44,521 nt of DNA from an uncultured Clostridia bacterium. GTDB lineage: Bacteria; Bacillota; Clostridia; Christensenellales; Borkfalkiaceae. The position numbers and the translations under genes are program-made. The notes under the pieces were generated by a model. It made no database searches. It was not told where the DNA came from and saw only the letters and a list, made by a program, of their open reading frames with translations. The DNA lies in the NCBI GenBank assembly GCA_934271265.1, contig CAKQRE010000011.1:1-44521 (forward strand), in the 5' to 3' direction. Shown piece by piece: positions 43,667-44,521 of this stretch (position 1 is its first letter; the number at the start of each line of letters is the position of its first letter).

Positions 43667-43708
43667 AATAAGGACTACTATTTTGATAGAATGGTAGTCC
43701 TTATTTTT
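43667..43708 (+). terminator. Terminator of tRNA-Leu
   Basis: Perfect 12-bp stem (AATAAGGACTAC, 43667-43678, with 43694-43705) and a T-run. Confidence 0.9.
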
Positions 43709-43774
43709 GCTTTATGGGCTTTATCGGGTCTTTTTTCGGTGCATTTCTGAAAAACAAGCCCGTTGGGCAACTGA

Positions 43775-43816
43775 AAAACGCCATCGCAGATAATTTTCCG
43801 CGGTGGCGCTTTTTCG
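43775..43816 (+). terminator. Possible terminator or hairpin
   Basis: CGCCATCGC pairs with GCGGTGGCG (one G-T pair) and CTTTTT follows. No gene is seen just before it, so it may belong to a lost gene. Confidence 0.45.
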
Positions 43817-43830
43817 TTGCCAACAATATT

Positions 43831-43895
43831 TCGTTGGATTTATGGGTAATCGTTATCTTTGTGGGGTTATCGTTGGATTTGTGGGTATTTCGTTA
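43831..43895 (+). repeat. Tandem 19-20 bp repeats next to the IS end
   Basis: TCGTT recurs at 43831, 43850, 43870 and 43890, with related G/T-rich fills (GGATTTATGGG, GGATTTGTGGG). The last unit is cut by the IS end. Confidence 0.55.
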
Positions 43896-43997
43896 GGTCC
43901 TGTCAATAGTTTTTCGCAAAATTGTATCTGGGAAAATGAAGTTTTGCGCCGGAAAGTCCGGCGAGGGGGCTGCTAAGCCCCGCTTGGGTGCCTCGGA

Positions 43998-44097
43998 GCA
44001 TATCCCGGCGGTGCTGTCAAGGGTGCCGCGTCAGCGGCATTCATCGGAGTGACCGGTTGCGGTCACGCAGACCCTTGACAGCAGCGGCGGGATATGC
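43998..44097 (-). repeat. Branched inverted repeat downstream of the transposase
   Basis: Arms 43998-44024 and 44071-44097 match at 25 of 27 bases as an inverted repeat. Between them stand two more perfect hairpins, GCCGC/GCGGC (44025-44038) and GTGACCG/CGGTCAC (44049-44066). Together they form a three-way junction five bases beyond the transposase stop. Two simpler hairpins (GCCGGA/TCCGGC near 43950 and GGGGCT/AGCCCC near 43970) follow towards the IS end. Confidence 0.8.
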
Positions 44098-44101
44098 TAC
44101 C

Positions 44102-44521
44102 TCATGCAATTTCGCTTTCGCAATTGCTGCCGGTCATGTATTTCATGCAAAGATACCGTTTTGTTCCCCACTCCTTTCCCGACACATACCGCAGTCTGGC
44201 GCAAACCAGCATCAGAGCAGACTTTCCGTCCGGAAAAGTGCCGACAACGCGGGTTCGTCTCCGGATCTCTCGGTTCATGCGCTCAATAACATTGTTTGTG
44301 CGGATTTTCAGCCCGTGCTGGGACGGAAAATCCATATAGGTCAGCGTTTCCTCAATCCCGTCCTCCACCTTTTTCGCCGCTTCCCTCAGCTTCATCGCGC
44401 GGAGCTGCTCTACAACGTCTTTTGCTTTCTTCCGCGCCGCTTCCTTGCTCTCCTGTGCATGGATTGCCTTGAGCATTCTTGACACCTCACGCGTATGCTT
44501 CCGCGGGGTTACGGAGAACAC
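44102..44521 (-). CDS. IS256-family (mutator-type) transposase, C-terminal part
   Basis: About 139 residues are visible and the frame runs off the window edge, so the N-terminal part is missing here. The C-terminal signature of mutator-type transposases is present: NVIERMNREIRRRTRVVG, with the catalytic glutamate of the DDE triad in that helix, then FPDGKSALMLVCARLRYV. The upstream HAQESKEAARKKAKDVVEQL helix also fits the family. The DDE aspartates lie outside the window. The visible part is intact, with no frameshift. Confidence 0.93.
   Translation of the reverse strand: MFSVTPRKHTREVSRMLKAIHAQESKEAARKKAKDVVEQLRAMKLREAAKKVEDGIEETLTYMDFPSQHGLKIRTNNVIERMNREIRRRTRVVGTFPDGKSALMLVCARLRYVSGKEWGTKRYLCMKYMTGSNCESEIA

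Larger units (their letters stand above)
43896..44521 (-). mobile_element. IS256-family insertion sequence, 3' part
   Basis: The element starts at about 43896 with GGTCCTGTCAATAGTTTTT, which resembles IS256-family terminal repeats, and runs out of the window with its transposase gene. The other end and any target duplication are not visible. Confidence 0.8.

Noticed and set aside
43398..43667. Minus-strand frame starting MVRVAGLEPV
   Set aside because: A well-known false reading across a tRNA gene; the tRNA-Leu accounts for the sequence.

Overview
The window looks like a chromosomal piece of an uncultured, probably gut-dwelling Clostridia (Firmicutes) genome of medium GC; a Christensenellales/Borkfalkia-like lineage is a guess from protein style (Ser/Glu-rich linkers, C-terminal Cys plus helix plus Lys/Arg tails), not something the sequence proves. 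Supporting marks are strong SD sequences, near-perfect TTGACA-N17-TATAAT promoters, a type III glutamine synthetase, the Firmicutes order ecfA1-ecfA2-ecfT-truA-rplM-rpsI with an L13-type leader, an RsgI-like anti-sigma factor and lipoprotein solute-binding proteins.

Layout. 1-4.9 kb: 3' part of a giant surface protein (InlB-type and GLUG repeats). 5-7.7 kb: an ECF sigma / RsgI-like anti-sigma pair and an acidic lipoprotein, with the same ECF-type promoter ahead of both the sigma gene and the lipoprotein gene. 7.7-9.9 kb: an AT-rich island with a small membrane protein and an unknown protein made of two tandem copies of one domain. 9.9-13.2 kb: ilvE then glnA (type III). 13.2-14.1 kb: a gene-free repeat region. 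14.1-22.5 kb: a three-gene sensory operon (solute-binding lipoprotein fused to a 5'-nucleotidase C-terminal-like domain, a BspA-type leucine-rich-repeat lipoprotein, and a hybrid histidine kinase). 22.6-23.8 kb: a PduO-type cobalamin adenosyltransferase fusion. 23.8-24.8 kb: a second gene-free repeat region sharing sequence, inverted, with the first. 24.8-29.3 kb: rpsI, rplM, truA and the ECF vitamin/metal transporter energising module. 29.5-43.4 kb: a LacI-controlled carbohydrate locus (regulator, two CUT1-type permeases of which the first carries an extracellular beta-propeller, a solute-binding lipoprotein, two GH71/GH99-like lipoproteins and a large anchored surface protein). 43.5-44.5 kb: tRNA-Leu(CAG) and the 3' end of an IS256-family element cut by the window edge.

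How it fits together: the 29.5-43.4 kb locus reads as one glycan-use unit: the anchored protein and the two lipoprotein hydrolase candidates act at the surface, the binding protein and the permease pair import the product, LacI controls it, and the ATPase must be supplied from elsewhere. The 14-22 kb operon looks like a binding-protein-fed phosphorelay without a transporter.

The most unusual items are (i) a 280-bp element of nested inverted repeats at 13704-13983 that sits inside a longer repeat whose second copy, at 24105-24394, reads like an empty site; (ii) a family of hairpins whose arms differ between copies but stay complementary; (iii) an EF-hand loop in the anti-sigma factor next to a highly acidic, apparently co-regulated lipoprotein; and (iv) two uncommon domain fusions, a permease with a beta-propeller and a binding protein with a 5'-nucleotidase C-terminal-like domain. 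All assignments were made by eye from sequence; no database search was run.
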